From Terrabacter sp040702505 (lineage in GTDB: Bacteria > Actinomycetota > Actinomycetes > Actinomycetales > Dermatophilaceae), in assembly GCF_040702505.1 (NCBI RefSeq), contig NZ_JBFBLC010000006.1, positions 248,001 to 312,000 of the forward strand: a DNA stretch of 64,000 nucleotides, read 5' to 3'. The notes below the pieces were generated by a model. It had not been told where the DNA came from. It made no database searches and saw only the letters and a program-made list of their open reading frames with translations. Shown one piece after another: positions 24,378 through 33,250 of this stretch. The first letter of the stretch is position 1; every line of letters starts with the position of its first letter. The position numbers and the translations under genes are program-made.

Positions 24378-27308
24378 ATGACGGAGATCGGTAACCGCAG
24401 CTCACGCTCGAAGGCTGGCGCCAAGGGCGTCAAGATCGAGCGCATCTACACCACGCCCGGCGTCCACCCGTACGACGAGGTGACGTGGGAGAAGCGCGAC
24501 GTCGTCCAGCAGAACTGGAAGACGGGGGAGACGATCTTCGAGCAGCGCGGCGTCGAGTTCCCCGACTTCTGGTCGGTCAACGCCAGCACGATCGTGACCA
24601 CGAAGTACTTCCGTGGCGCCGTGGGCACGGCCGCCCGCGAGACCTCGCTCAAGCAGCTCATCGACCGCGTCGTGCTGACCTACGTCGCCGCCGGCAAGAG
24701 CAACGGCTACTTCGCCTCGCCCGAGGACGCCGAGATCTTCGAGCACGAGCTCACCCACGCCCTGCTGCACCAGGTCTTCTCGTTCAACTCGCCCGTGTGG
24801 TTCAACGTCGGGACCAAGAGCCCGCAGCAGGTCTCCGCCTGCTTCATCCTCTCCGTCGACGACTCGATGGACTCGATCCTCAACTGGTACAAGGAGGAGG
24901 GAAAGATCTTCCAGGGCGGCTCCGGCGCCGGCCTCAACCTCTCCCGCATCCGCTCCTCCAAGGAGCTGCTCTCCTCCGGCGGCACGGCCTCGGGTCCCGT
25001 CTCCTTCATGCGCGGCGCCGACGCGTCGGCCGGCACGATCAAGTCCGGTGGTGCCACCCGTCGCGCCGCCAAGATGGTCGTGCTCGACGTCGACCACCCC
25101 GACATCGAGGAGTTCGTCGAGACCAAGGCGCGCGAGGAGGACAAGATCCGTGCGCTGCGCGACGCCGGCTTCGACATGGACCTCGGCGGCAAGGACATCG
25201 TCTCCGTCCAGTACCAGAACGCCAACAACTCGGTCCGCGTCAACGACGAGTTCATGAAGGCGGTCGAGGACGGCACGAAGTTCGGCCTGCGCTCGCGGCT
25301 CGACGGCTCCGTCATCGAGGAGGTCGACGCCCGCGACCTCTTCAGCAAGATCGCCAAGGCCGCCTGGGAGTGCGCCGACCCCGGCATCCAGTACGACGAC
25401 ACGATCAACGCCTGGCACACCAACCCGGAGACGGGCCGCATCACGGCCTCCAACCCGTGCTCCGAGTACATGTCGCTCGACAACTCCTCGTGCAACCTCG
25501 CCTCGCTCAACCTGCTGAAGTTCCTGCGCGACGACGACACGTTCGACGCCGTCACCTTCCAGAAGGTCGTCGAGCTCGTCATCACGGCGATGGACATCTC
25601 CATCTGCTTCGCGGACTTCCCGACGGAGCCGATCGGCGAGACCACGCGCAACTACCGCCAGCTCGGCATCGGCTACGCCAACCTCGGCGCGCTGCTCATG
25701 GCCACCGGCCACGGCTACGACTCCGAGGGTGGCCGCTCGCTCGCTGCCGCCATCACCTCGCTGCTGACGGGCGCCGCCTACAAGCGCTCCGCCGAGATGG
25801 CCGGTGTCGTCGGCGCCTACGCCGGCTACGCCCGCAACGCCGAGGCACACAAGCGCGTCATGCGCAAGCACCAGGCGGCCAACGACAACATCAAGACCCT
25901 CGACGCGATGGACTCCGACGTCCACAAGCTCGCGACGAAGGCGTGGGACGACGTCGTCAAGCTCGGTGAGAAGCACGGCTACCGCAACGCCCAGGCGTCG
26001 GTGCTGGCCCCCACCGGCACCATCGGCTTCATGATGGACTGCGACACGACCGGCATCGAGCCTGACTTCTCGCTCGTGAAGTTCAAGAAGCTCGTCGGCG
26101 GCGGCTCGATGCAGATCGTCAACCTCACGATCCCGCGGGCCCTGAAGAAGCTCGGCTACCAGCAGGAGTCGATCGAGGCCATCGTCGAGTACATCGCCGA
26201 CAAGGGCCACGTCGTCGACGCGCCCGGCCTCAAGCCCGAGCACTACGAGGTCTTCGACACCGCGATGGGCCAGCGCGCCATCTCCCCGATGGGCCACGTG
26301 CGCATGATGGCCGCGACCCAGCCGTTCCTCTCCGGCGCCATCTCCAAGACGGTCAACCTGCCCGAGACGGCCACGGTCGAGGAGATCGAGGACGTCTACA
26401 TGCAGGGCTGGAAGCTCGGCATCAAGGCCCTGGCGGTCTACCGCGACAACTGCAAGGTGGGCCAGCCCCTGTCCGACGGTGGCTCGACTGCCAAGGACAA
26501 CAAGGCCGCCGCGGACGCTGCTGCCGCAGAGGTCAAGGTCGAGAAGGTCATCGAGTACCGCCCGGTGCGTCGCCGCCTGCCCAAGCGCCGCTCGTCCCAG
26601 ACGACGTCGTTCGCCGTCGGTGGCGCCGAGGGCTACCTCACGGCCGGCACCTACGACGACCAGCAGCTCGGCGAGATCTTCCTCAAGTTCGGCAAGCAGG
26701 GCTCGACGCTCGCCGGCGTGATGGACGCCTTCTCGATCGCCGTGTCCATCGGCCTGCAGTACGGCGTGCCGCTCGAGACGTTCGTGGAGAAGTTCACGAA
26801 CCTGCGCTTCGAGCCCGCCGGCCTGACCGACGACCCCGACGTCCGCATGGCGCAGTCGATCATGGACTACGTCTTCCGGCGCCTGGCTCTGGACTACCTC
26901 GACTTCGACACCCGTTCGTTCATGGGCATCCACACGGCTGCCGAGCGGGCCCGCCAGGTCGAGACCGGCTCCTACGAGGCCGTCGAGTCCGACGAGTCGG
27001 ACGAGGACCTCGAGGAGGAGCTCGAGTCGCTGCAGCAGTCGGCCCCCGTGTCGAAGAAGGCTGAGCCCAAGGCCGACGAGACGTCCAAGACCGAGGTCCA
27101 GGGCGCTGCGGCCGAGGTCAAGTCGGGCGCCGGTGCCGCCTCGGTCCGTGAGGCCTCGGGTGACGTGCACAGCTCGGCCGAGCTGCTCGAGAAGTTCGGC
27201 GGCATCACGGCCGACGCGCCGATCTGCATGACCTGCGGCACCAAGATGCGTCCCGCCGGCTCCTGCTACGTCTGCGAGGGTTGCGGCAGTACCAGCGGCT
27301 GCAGCTGA
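24378..27308 (+). CDS. nrdJ: Vitamin B12-dependent (class II) ribonucleotide reductase NrdJ
   Basis: A 976-residue enzyme that makes dNDPs from NDPs with adenosylcobalamin, so oxygen is not needed for radical formation. Landmarks are ACFILSVDDSMD, the active-site loop SNPCSEYMSLDNSSCNLASL, and TGTIGFMMDCDTTGIEPD. The C-terminal zinc-type motif CMTCGTKM ... CYVCEGCGSTSGCS regenerates the active-site disulfide. Length is normal and no intein is present. An acidic, Lys-rich linker (about 875-940) precedes the C-terminal motif. It starts at ATG after a GGGAGG site and ends near a strong terminator. Codon use is highly biased, as expected for an abundant protein. Confidence 0.97.
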   Translation: MTEIGNRSSRSKAGAKGVKIERIYTTPGVHPYDEVTWEKRDVVQQNWKTGETIFEQRGVEFPDFWSVNASTIVTTKYFRGAVGTAARETSLKQLIDRVVLTYVAAGKSNGYFASPEDAEIFEHELTHALLHQVFSFNSPVWFNVGTKSPQQVSACFILSVDDSMDSILNWYKEEGKIFQGGSGAGLNLSRIRSSKELLSSGGTASGPVSFMRGADASAGTIKSGGATRRAAKMVVLDVDHPDIEEFVETKAREEDKIRALRDAGFDMDLGGKDIVSVQYQNANNSVRVNDEFMKAVEDGTKFGLRSRLDGSVIEEVDARDLFSKIAKAAWECADPGIQYDDTINAWHTNPETGRITASNPCSEYMSLDNSSCNLASLNLLKFLRDDDTFDAVTFQKVVELVITAMDISICFADFPTEPIGETTRNYRQLGIGYANLGALLMATGHGYDSEGGRSLAAAITSLLTGAAYKRSAEMAGVVGAYAGYARNAEAHKRVMRKHQAANDNIKTLDAMDSDVHKLATKAWDDVVKLGEKHGYRNAQASVLAPTGTIGFMMDCDTTGIEPDFSLVKFKKLVGGGSMQIVNLTIPRALKKLGYQQESIEAIVEYIADKGHVVDAPGLKPEHYEVFDTAMGQRAISPMGHVRMMAATQPFLSGAISKTVNLPETATVEEIEDVYMQGWKLGIKALAVYRDNCKVGQPLSDGGSTAKDNKAAADAAAAEVKVEKVIEYRPVRRRLPKRRSSQTTSFAVGGAEGYLTAGTYDDQQLGEIFLKFGKQGSTLAGVMDAFSIAVSIGLQYGVPLETFVEKFTNLRFEPAGLTDDPDVRMAQSIMDYVFRRLALDYLDFDTRSFMGIHTAAERARQVETGSYEAVESDESDEDLEEELESLQQSAPVSKKAEPKADETSKTEVQGAAAEVKSGAGAASVREASGDVHSSAELLEKFGGITADAPICMTCGTKMRPAGSCYVCEGCGSTSGCS

Positions 27309-27407
27309 TCGCATCGGTGGCGGATGGCACGAGCGAGGCAGCGAGTGACATCCAACCGGCCAGCAGTCTTCCGGGCGACGCACTCGGGATGACCTGGCGC
27401 CGGTGAT

Positions 27408-27440
27408 GAGGGCCCGACCCCACGAGGGGGTCGGGCCCTC
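27408..27440 (+). terminator. Strong hairpin terminator after nrdJ
   Basis: A perfect 14-bp stem (arms 27408-27421 and 27427-27440) with a five-base loop ACGAG, 100 bases after the nrdJ stop. There is no long T-run downstream. Confidence 0.85.
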
Positions 27441-27465
27441 GTCGTGTGCCCCGCTGCGATGGACC

Positions 27466-27487
27466 TAAGATGTTCTGTCAGAGAACA
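27466..27487. promoter_or_regulatory. MarR-type operator at the MFS-marR promoter
   Basis: A -10 element TAAGAT (27466-27471) runs into a perfect inverted repeat TGTTCT-GTCAG-AGAACA (27471-27487). A repressor bound there would cover the start of transcription. The operon encodes its own MarR-family protein, the likely ligand-responsive repressor. Confidence 0.7.
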
Positions 27488-27518
27488 ACCCTGCATCCCC
27501 GGTCTTTGGAAAGGCGTC

Positions 27519-28910
27519 ATGCTGCTGGAACCGTCACGGCCCCGGGCCGTGCGTGAGCACCGGATGGCCGGCTGGTTCGCCGTCGGCACGGTGTGCTTCG
27601 GCGCCTTCATGGGCCAGCTCGACGCGAGCATCGTCACCTTGACCTTCCCGGCGCTGCAGACCGAGTTCCACGCACCGCTGGCCGCGGTCGAGTGGGTGTC
27701 CCTGTCGTACTTGCTGGCCCTGGTGGGTCTCGTGGCAGCGGCCGGGCGAGTGGCCGACGCCGCAGGCCGCAAGCTCGTCTACCTCGGAGGATTCGCCGTC
27801 TTCACGGCGGCTTCGGCCGCCTGCGCCCTGTCCCCGAGCCTCGGGTGGCTCATCGGCTTTCGCGTCGTGCAGGCTGTCGGTGCCGCGATGCTCCAGGCCA
27901 ACAGCGTCGCCCTGGTGGTGACGAGCGTCCCTCGCGCCAAGATGCGCGCAGCGCTCGGCGTCCAGGCTGCGGCGCAGGCACTCGGCCTGGCGCTGGGCCC
28001 CGCCCTCGGCGGGCTCCTCGTCGCCTCGGTGGGCTGGCGGTGGGTCTTCTGGGTCAACGTGCCCGTCGGCATCGTCGCCATGGTCGCCGGCCGATACATG
28101 CTGCCGCGCACTCGGCAGCGCACAGGGCTCGGACGCTTCGACTGGCCGGGTCTCCTCCTGCTCGCGGGCGCAACCACGGTGTTCCTGGTGGGGCTGTCCG
28201 GCTTCTCGGGACTTCCGCTGCCAGCCTGGGCAGCTGCGGCGCTGGTCCTCGTCTCGGTCGCGTTACTTCTCGTTTTCGTGCTGCGCGAGCGTCGCGCCGC
28301 CAACCCGCTCGTGGACCTCGAGGCGCTACGGCCCCGAGCCGTCTCGGTCGGTCTGCTCGGGGCGCTGTGCGCCTACCTGGTGCTCTTCGGGCCTCTCGCC
28401 CTCTTCCCCCAGGTCCTCGGCGCCCACGGGTCGGGCGGCTTGGTCCTCACGGCCCTGCCTGCCGGGTTCGCCGTCGCGGCCGTCCTGGCGGAGCCCGTGC
28501 TCCCGCCACGCTGGAGCGCGCGTCGGCGCGGACTCATCGGGGGCGGGCTCTGCCTCGTGGCGCTGTCGGCGCTCGTCGCCCTCCCCACCCGGCCAGGATG
28601 GGCGGCGGGGTGGCTCCTCGCGCTCGGCCTGGGGTTGGGCCTGTTCATCCCGGCCAACAACTCGGCCATCATGGCCGCCTTTTCGCCCAGCACTGCCGGA
28701 AGCGGAGGCGGCCTCGTCAACATGGCCCGCAGCCTCGGCACGGCACTCGGTGTCGCGGTGGTGACCCTGTCGCTGCACCTGGCCGACACGAACGGCCTTG
28801 GCTCCGGATCCCAGTCGGGGGCACGGCCCGCCCTTCTCGCTCTTCTCGCCTTCGCCGCTGCGACGACGGCCACGGCAGGAGCCGCTCGCCGTTTCACGGA
28901 GCCACGGTGA
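27519..28910 (+). CDS. MFS drug-efflux transporter (14-helix DHA2 type)
   Basis: A 463-residue major facilitator. About 13-14 helices are visible. Motif A-like RVADAAGRKLVYLGG lies after helix 2, and MGQLDASIVTLTFPALQTEF is the DHA2 motif D1 region, with the Asp in the first helix that proton antiporters of the EmrB/QacA group use. The start ATG is preceded by GGAAAGG. It is cotranscribed with a MarR repressor through a GTGA overlap, the classical layout of a self-induced multidrug exporter. Substrate unknown. Confidence 0.9.
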   Translation: MLLEPSRPRAVREHRMAGWFAVGTVCFGAFMGQLDASIVTLTFPALQTEFHAPLAAVEWVSLSYLLALVGLVAAAGRVADAAGRKLVYLGGFAVFTAASAACALSPSLGWLIGFRVVQAVGAAMLQANSVALVVTSVPRAKMRAALGVQAAAQALGLALGPALGGLLVASVGWRWVFWVNVPVGIVAMVAGRYMLPRTRQRTGLGRFDWPGLLLLAGATTVFLVGLSGFSGLPLPAWAAAALVLVSVALLLVFVLRERRAANPLVDLEALRPRAVSVGLLGALCAYLVLFGPLALFPQVLGAHGSGGLVLTALPAGFAVAAVLAEPVLPPRWSARRRGLIGGGLCLVALSALVALPTRPGWAAGWLLALGLGLGLFIPANNSAIMAAFSPSTAGSGGGLVNMARSLGTALGVAVVTLSLHLADTNGLGSGSQSGARPALLALLAFAAATTATAGAARRFTEPR

Positions 28911-29422
28911 CCGGGGCCGCGGCCACCGGAGAAAGCGCCGAGCTTCACGAGCCGCCACGGACGGAGCTGGTGGTGGCCGACCTCGTCGCGCGTCTGCGCC
29001 GGGCGATGCGCCGGGCGGCGCGGGCGAGCGCCCCCGCCAACGCGCTGTCGGTGGCCCAGCTCGAGCTCCTGTCGTGTGTCGCCGAGAATCCCGGCATCCG
29101 CCCGAGCCGGCTGGCACGGGTGCTGCAGCTGGCCCCCAACTCCGTCACCACTCTCGTCAACGGGCTCGAGCGCGGGCACCTGCTCACGCGCGCGGGCGGC
29201 GGAGCGGACCGGCGCGCGGTGGCCCTCTCGTTGACGACGGCCGGGGAGGAAGCCGTACGCCGGTGGCAGGCGACGAATGCGGCGATCCTCGGTGACGCGC
29301 TGGGGCACCTGGACCCGGGACACCGAGACCTCCTGCAAGCGGCGATGCCCGCGCTGGACGCGCTCGTGCGAGCCATCGACGCCCGTGCCGACGTGTCGTC
29401 TCCGGGCCGCTCGCCGCGTTGA
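28907..29422 (+). CDS. MarR family transcriptional regulator
   Basis: A 171-residue winged-helix repressor: dimerisation helix (about 22-50), recognition helix region (LAPNSVTTLVNGLERGHLL), and the wing with the family Asp-Arg pair (ADRRAVALSLTTAGEE). The GTG start overlaps the stop of the exporter gene. It most likely binds the palindrome at 27471-27487 and releases it on binding a toxic ligand. The 20-residue N-terminal extension before the fold is Glu/Pro-rich. Confidence 0.9.
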   Translation: MTGAAATGESAELHEPPRTELVVADLVARLRRAMRRAARASAPANALSVAQLELLSCVAENPGIRPSRLARVLQLAPNSVTTLVNGLERGHLLTRAGGGADRRAVALSLTTAGEEAVRRWQATNAAILGDALGHLDPGHRDLLQAAMPALDALVRAIDARADVSSPGRSPR

Positions 29423-29498
29423 TCCGGGGACGATCGGCGGGGATCGCTGGCGCGCTGATCAGCGAGACAGGCCGGGTGCACATCGCGAACGCGTGGGT

Positions 29499-29708
29499 AT
29501 GAAGAGCGTGGTCGGTTCGCGCTCCACGGCATCGAGAGAACCGGGAGCACCGCACCGGCCGCACGCCCACTATCGACGGAGACTCACCGTGATCGTCCTC
29601 GCACTCGCCACCCCTCTGCTCGGCTTCGCGCTGCTCCTGTCCATGCAGCGCCTGGAGGAGCGCCTCATGTCGGCTCCGGCGCGCGTCTCCGGAGACTCCA
29701 CCGACTGA
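29499..29708 (+). CDS. Small single-span membrane protein, hypothetical
   Basis: A 69-residue ORF with an Arg/His-rich N-terminus, one strong hydrophobic helix (about 30-50, LTVIVLALATPLLGFALLLS) and an amphipathic tail QRLEERLMSAPAR. The composition is that of a real membrane peptide rather than a frame shadow, and nothing else occupies this strand. There is no clear ribosome-binding site. Function unknown; it may be read through from the MarR gene 76 bases upstream. Confidence 0.5.
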   Translation: MKSVVGSRSTASREPGAPHRPHAHYRRRLTVIVLALATPLLGFALLLSMQRLEERLMSAPARVSGDSTD

Positions 29709-30018
29709 ATCCCCCCGTCAGGCCACCACGCTCGCAATGGCGAAGTAGTCCGCCGGCATGGGCGTGTGCAGCCGCCAGGTGATCCGTTCCCTGCCGGCGG
29801 ATGTCGAGCACGCGGCGCAGGTCCTCTCAGACGGCGTGCTAGCGGCCTAGCGCTGTCAGTCCCACTCGAACGAGCCGAATCCGCCTCCGTCCGGCAAGAC
29901 CAAGAAGGCCGGCAGCTTGCCGGGTCGGCAGCCGCGGGCACGGATGCCGAGCCGGCCGTGCGCATCCCGGGTGCAGACTGGTCGGGACGGGCACTGCCGC
30001 TCCGAGAGAGGACGGGCC
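29709..30018. other. Intergenic stretch before the malic enzyme gene
   Basis: No complete gene is seen in 310 bases. A minus-strand reading just upstream of a TGA at 29718-29720 gives ITWRLHTPMPADYFAIASVVA-type sequence, which looks like the end of a real protein but has no start and is cut by a stop about 40 codons away, so it may be a remnant. A small inverted repeat GCTAG-CGGC-CTAGC lies at 29838-29851 and could be an operator for the malic enzyme gene. AGAGAGGA at 30005-30012 is that gene's ribosome-binding site. Confidence 0.45.
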
Positions 30019-31401
30019 ATGGCGACCCCGAGTCCTGGTTACTCCATCACCGTCCGCGTCGAGGTGCCTGCGTCGGCCAACGCCACCGCCGCGCTCACCA
30101 CCGCCGTCGCCTCGGCGGGCGGCGCCCTGACGGCACTGGACGTCGCTGAGAGCCGGACGGACCGGCTCGTCGTCGACGTCACCTGCGACACTAGGGACGA
30201 GGCGCACGGAGAGGCCATCACGGCTGCGATCTCCGGGGTGCCCGGCGCGGTCGTCCGCAAGGTCAGCGACCGGACGTTCCTGCTCCATCTCGGCGGCAAG
30301 ATCGAGGTCAAGCCGAAGGTGCCGCTCAAGCACCGTGACGACCTCTCGCGGGCCTACACGCCGGGGGTGGCCCGGGTGTGCCGTGCCATCGCCGAGCACC
30401 CCGAGGACGCGCGGCGCCTGACGATCAAGCGCAACACGGTCGCCGTCGTCACCGACGGGTCGGCGGTGCTGGGGCTGGGCAACATCGGGCCCCTCGCAGC
30501 CCTGCCGGTCATGGAGGGCAAGGCAGCGCTGTTCAAGCAGTTCGGGGGAGTGGATGCCTGGCCCGTCTGCCTCGACACCCAGGACGCGGACGCGATCGTC
30601 GAGATCGTGCGTGCCGTCGCCCCCGTCTACGGCGGCATCAACCTCGAGGACATCTCCGCGCCGAGGTGCTTCGAGATCGAGGCGCGCCTGCGCGAGCTGC
30701 TCGACATCCCGGTCTTCCACGACGACCAGCACGGCACGGCCATCGTCGTCCTGGCCGCGCTGACCAACGCGCTTCGTGTCGTGGACAAGTCCATCGATGA
30801 CGTCCGGATCGTCGTGTCGGGCGTCGGGGCGGCCGGCCACGCCATCATCCGCCTGCTGCTGACCCAGGGTGCCCGCGACATCGTCGCCTGCGGCCGGAGC
30901 GGGGCGGTGCACAGCGGCGAGGTGGCGATGGAGCCGTTCCGCCAGTGGATCGCGGACCACACCAACTCCCGGCACGAGACCGGGTCGCTGCGCGAGGTCC
31001 TCGTCGGCGCGGACGTCTTCATCGGGGTCTCAGCGCCGGACCTGTTGTCGGGCGGCGACATCGCGACCATGGCGCCGGACGCGGTCGTCTTCGCCCTTGC
31101 GAACCCGGTCCCCGAGGTGGACCCGCTGGCGGCGAGCGAGCACGCGGCCGTCGTTGCCACCGGGCGCTCGGACCATCCCAACCAGATCAACAACGTGCTC
31201 GTGTTCCCCGGCTTCTTCCGTGGCCTGCTCGACGCGCACGTCAGCGGCATCACCGATGCCATGATGGTCGCCGCCGCGCAGGCCCTCGCCGGGACCGTGG
31301 CGCCGAGCGAGCTCAACCCGAGCTTCATCATCCCCAGCGTGTTCGACACGAGCGTCGCGCCGGCCGTCGCCGAGGCGGTCCGCCGCGCCGCGGAACTATG
31401 A
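30019..31401 (+). CDS. NAD(P)-dependent malic enzyme with N-terminal ACT domain
   Basis: A 460-residue enzyme that decarboxylates malate to pyruvate with NAD(P). Residues about 8-85 form an ACT-like domain (SITVRVEVPASANATAALTT), probably binding an effector. The malic N-domain follows with RAYTPGVARVCRAI, RNTVAVVTDGSAVLGLGNIG and the metal site GINLEDISAPRCFEIE, FHDDQHGTAIV; a Rossmann NAD domain (VVSGVGAAGHAIIRLL) ends the protein. The short bacterial form, as in Bacillus YtsJ/MleA, is this size. The start is taken at the ATG after AGAGAGGA. Confidence 0.94.
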   Translation: MATPSPGYSITVRVEVPASANATAALTTAVASAGGALTALDVAESRTDRLVVDVTCDTRDEAHGEAITAAISGVPGAVVRKVSDRTFLLHLGGKIEVKPKVPLKHRDDLSRAYTPGVARVCRAIAEHPEDARRLTIKRNTVAVVTDGSAVLGLGNIGPLAALPVMEGKAALFKQFGGVDAWPVCLDTQDADAIVEIVRAVAPVYGGINLEDISAPRCFEIEARLRELLDIPVFHDDQHGTAIVVLAALTNALRVVDKSIDDVRIVVSGVGAAGHAIIRLLLTQGARDIVACGRSGAVHSGEVAMEPFRQWIADHTNSRHETGSLREVLVGADVFIGVSAPDLLSGGDIATMAPDAVVFALANPVPEVDPLAASEHAAVVATGRSDHPNQINNVLVFPGFFRGLLDAHVSGITDAMMVAAAQALAGTVAPSELNPSFIIPSVFDTSVAPAVAEAVRRAAEL

Positions 31402-31447
31402 CGTCGCGTACGTGTGCCGTCCCGGCGGGCAGCGGTGATGAGCCCGG

Positions 31448-31855
31448 TCAGGCGGCGTGACGCCCGCGGACTCCCGTGCGGACCACAGAGCCTGGGGGCA
31501 CGGACTCGTCAGTGTCCACGCGTGCTCCGTCCCAGACGTGCGCCTCGGGACCGACCTTCGCGCGCGGACCGATCCGTGCGTCCCGCCCGACGACAGCTCC
31601 GGCGGCGACGTGCGCCCTGGTGCCGACGTTGGCGTTCGCGTGGATGACTGCCTCTCGGTCGATCCAGGCCCCGCCCGCGATGTGCGCACCCTCGCCCACG
31701 ACCGCGCCCCGGTCGACGTAGGCGTGCTCGCCGACGTATGCCGTCGGGTCGACGTGGGCGTGCGACTCGACGAAACCACCACCGTTGACGTGGCGGGCGT
31801 AGCGCAGCATGGTGCCGTTGTCCTCTTCGAACTCCTCGTACTTCCTGCGCCTCAT
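31448..31855 (-). CDS. Left-handed beta-helix (hexapeptide-repeat) protein
   Basis: A 135-residue protein built almost entirely of hexapeptide turns of the [AVI]-x-[ADG]-x-x-[AV] type (HVDPTAYVGEHAYVDRGAVV, ARIGPRAKVGPEAHVWDGAR). It should fold as a short left-handed parallel beta-helix of about six coils. A charged N-terminus MRRRKYEEFEED replaces any catalytic domain. Such bare helices occur in gamma-carbonic-anhydrase-like proteins, but the usual metal His triplet is not evident, so no enzymatic role is assigned. A strong GGAGGGGG site is six bases before the ATG. It converges on the malic enzyme gene. Confidence 0.82.
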   Translation of the reverse strand: MRRRKYEEFEEDNGTMLRYARHVNGGGFVESHAHVDPTAYVGEHAYVDRGAVVGEGAHIAGGAWIDREAVIHANANVGTRAHVAAGAVVGRDARIGPRAKVGPEAHVWDGARVDTDESVPPGSVVRTGVRGRHAA

Positions 31856-32058
31856 CGTGCACCCCCTCCGGGTTGGAGCGGGGGCACGTTGCCCACGCTC
31901 GTGACATGGCATCCAACGATCACGTGAACGTGAAGATTCCGGCCGACGGCCAACGTTGGACACCCTCTTTGGAGCAACGTTCGTACCCGCCCAGGTGGTT
32001 CCTGATTCACGCGTCTCACGACAAACCGGGCGCCTCTGGCGCATCGGGCGTGGCGGCA

Positions 32059-32073
32059 TACGGTGGAAGGATG
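32059..32073 (+). promoter_or_regulatory. Predicted leaderless promoter of the aldo/keto reductase gene
   Basis: TACGGT (32059-32064), the six bases GGAAGG, then the ATG. Again the -10 is the tail of CGGCATACGGT. GGAAGG could also act as a Shine-Dalgarno in a longer transcript, so both modes are possible. Confidence 0.5.
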
Positions 32074-33081
32074 AACTTTCGATACCTCGGCAACAGCGGA
32101 CTGAAGATCTCCGAGATCACCTATGGCAACTGGCTGACCCACGGCTCCCAGGTCGAGAACGACGTCGCGACCCAGTGCGTGCGGGCGGCGCTCGACGCCG
32201 GCATCAGCACCTTCGACACGGCCGACACGTATGCCAACACCAAGGCCGAGTCGGTGCTCGGCGAGGCCCTCAAGGGCGAGCGGCGTGAGAGCCTCGAGAT
32301 CTTCACGAAGGTCTACTGGCCCACCGGGCCGGGCGGCAAGAACGACACCGGGCTCTCGCGCAAGCACATCATGGAGTCGATCAACGGCTCGCTGCAGCGG
32401 CTGCAGACCGACTACGTCGACCTCTACCAGGCGCACCGCTACGACACCGAGACGCCGCTCGAGGAGACGATGCAGGCCTTCGCCGACGTCGTGCGTCAGG
32501 GCAAGGCGCTCTACATCGGCGTCAGCGAGTGGACGGCCGACCAGATCCGTGAAGGCGTCTCTCTCGCAAAGGAGCTCGGCTTCCAATTGATCTCGAGCCA
32601 GCCGCAGTACTCCATGCTCTGGCGCGTCATCGAGGGCGAGGTCGTCCCGACGTGCGAGGAGCTGGGAGTCAGCCAGATCGTCTGGAGCCCGATCGCGCAG
32701 GGCGTGCTGACGGGCAAGTACCAGCCCGGCCAGCAGCCGCCGGAGGGCTCGCGCGCCGCCGACGAGAAGGGCGGCGCGGACATGATCAAGCGCTTCATGA
32801 ACGACGACGTGCTGACGCGCGTGCAGAACCTCAAGCCCATTGCCGATGAGGCGGGCCTGTCGATGGCGCAGCTCGCCGTCGCCTGGGTGCTGCAGAACCC
32901 GAACGTCGCCGCTGCGCTCGTCGGTGCCTCGCGTCCGGAGCAGGTGGCCGAGAACGTCAAGGCGGCCGGTGTGAAGCTCGAGCCGGAGCTCATGAAGAAG
33001 ATCGACGACGTCCTCGGCGACATCGTGGAGCGGGACCCGGGCAAGACGAGGGAGACCGCGCCCCAGCAGCGCGTCGCCTGA
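32071..33081 (+). CDS. Aldo/keto reductase (Kv-beta/YghZ-like)
   Basis: A 336-residue NADPH-dependent (beta/alpha)8 reductase. The catalytic tetrad is D49 and Y54 (FDTADTY), K80 (FTKVYW) and H122 (YQAHRYD). The order and the phrase YGNWLTHGSQ match the AKR6/AKR14 group, which reduces small aldehydes such as methylglyoxal. The start is MNFRYLGNSG; an in-frame ATG far upstream adds only unrelated residues. Monocistronic, followed by a hairpin terminator. Confidence 0.93.
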   Translation: MNFRYLGNSGLKISEITYGNWLTHGSQVENDVATQCVRAALDAGISTFDTADTYANTKAESVLGEALKGERRESLEIFTKVYWPTGPGGKNDTGLSRKHIMESINGSLQRLQTDYVDLYQAHRYDTETPLEETMQAFADVVRQGKALYIGVSEWTADQIREGVSLAKELGFQLISSQPQYSMLWRVIEGEVVPTCEELGVSQIVWSPIAQGVLTGKYQPGQQPPEGSRAADEKGGADMIKRFMNDDVLTRVQNLKPIADEAGLSMAQLAVAWVLQNPNVAAALVGASRPEQVAENVKAAGVKLEPELMKKIDDVLGDIVERDPGKTRETAPQQRVA

Positions 33082-33096
33082 CCACCTGCCGTATGC

Positions 33097-33130
33097 CGTC
33101 GGGCTACAAGCGTCGTCTCGTAGCCCGACG
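33097..33130. terminator. Hairpin between aldo/keto reductase and HNH genes
   Basis: Arms CGTCGGGCTAC and GTAGCCCGACG (11 bp, perfect) with a 12-base loop. A second inverted repeat, GTGCTGCC/GGCAGCAC, follows at about 33157-33191. Together they separate two convergent genes. The first arm starts inside a GTATGCCG octamer. Confidence 0.7.
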
Positions 33131-33250
33131 CGTCGGCCCCCGTCCGGTCGGGAGCGTGCTGCCACTCGTGGCGCCCAGGCGCGGCAGCACTCTCGTCGGG
33201 CACGGACGTCCGCGGCGGACCACTCCCGACGCGCCTACATCGCGGAAACG

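Noticed and set aside
24402..27383. 993-codon open frame antisense to nrdJ
   Set aside because: A composition shadow: very high GC leaves few stops on the opposite strand, and the product is Leu/Asp/Arg/Gly-rich without motifs, while nrdJ is certain.
31873..32070. Upstream in-frame extension of the aldo/keto reductase
   Set aside because: The added residues have no counterpart in the family, which begins at MNFRYLG, and a promoter and ribosome-binding candidate lie at the shorter start.
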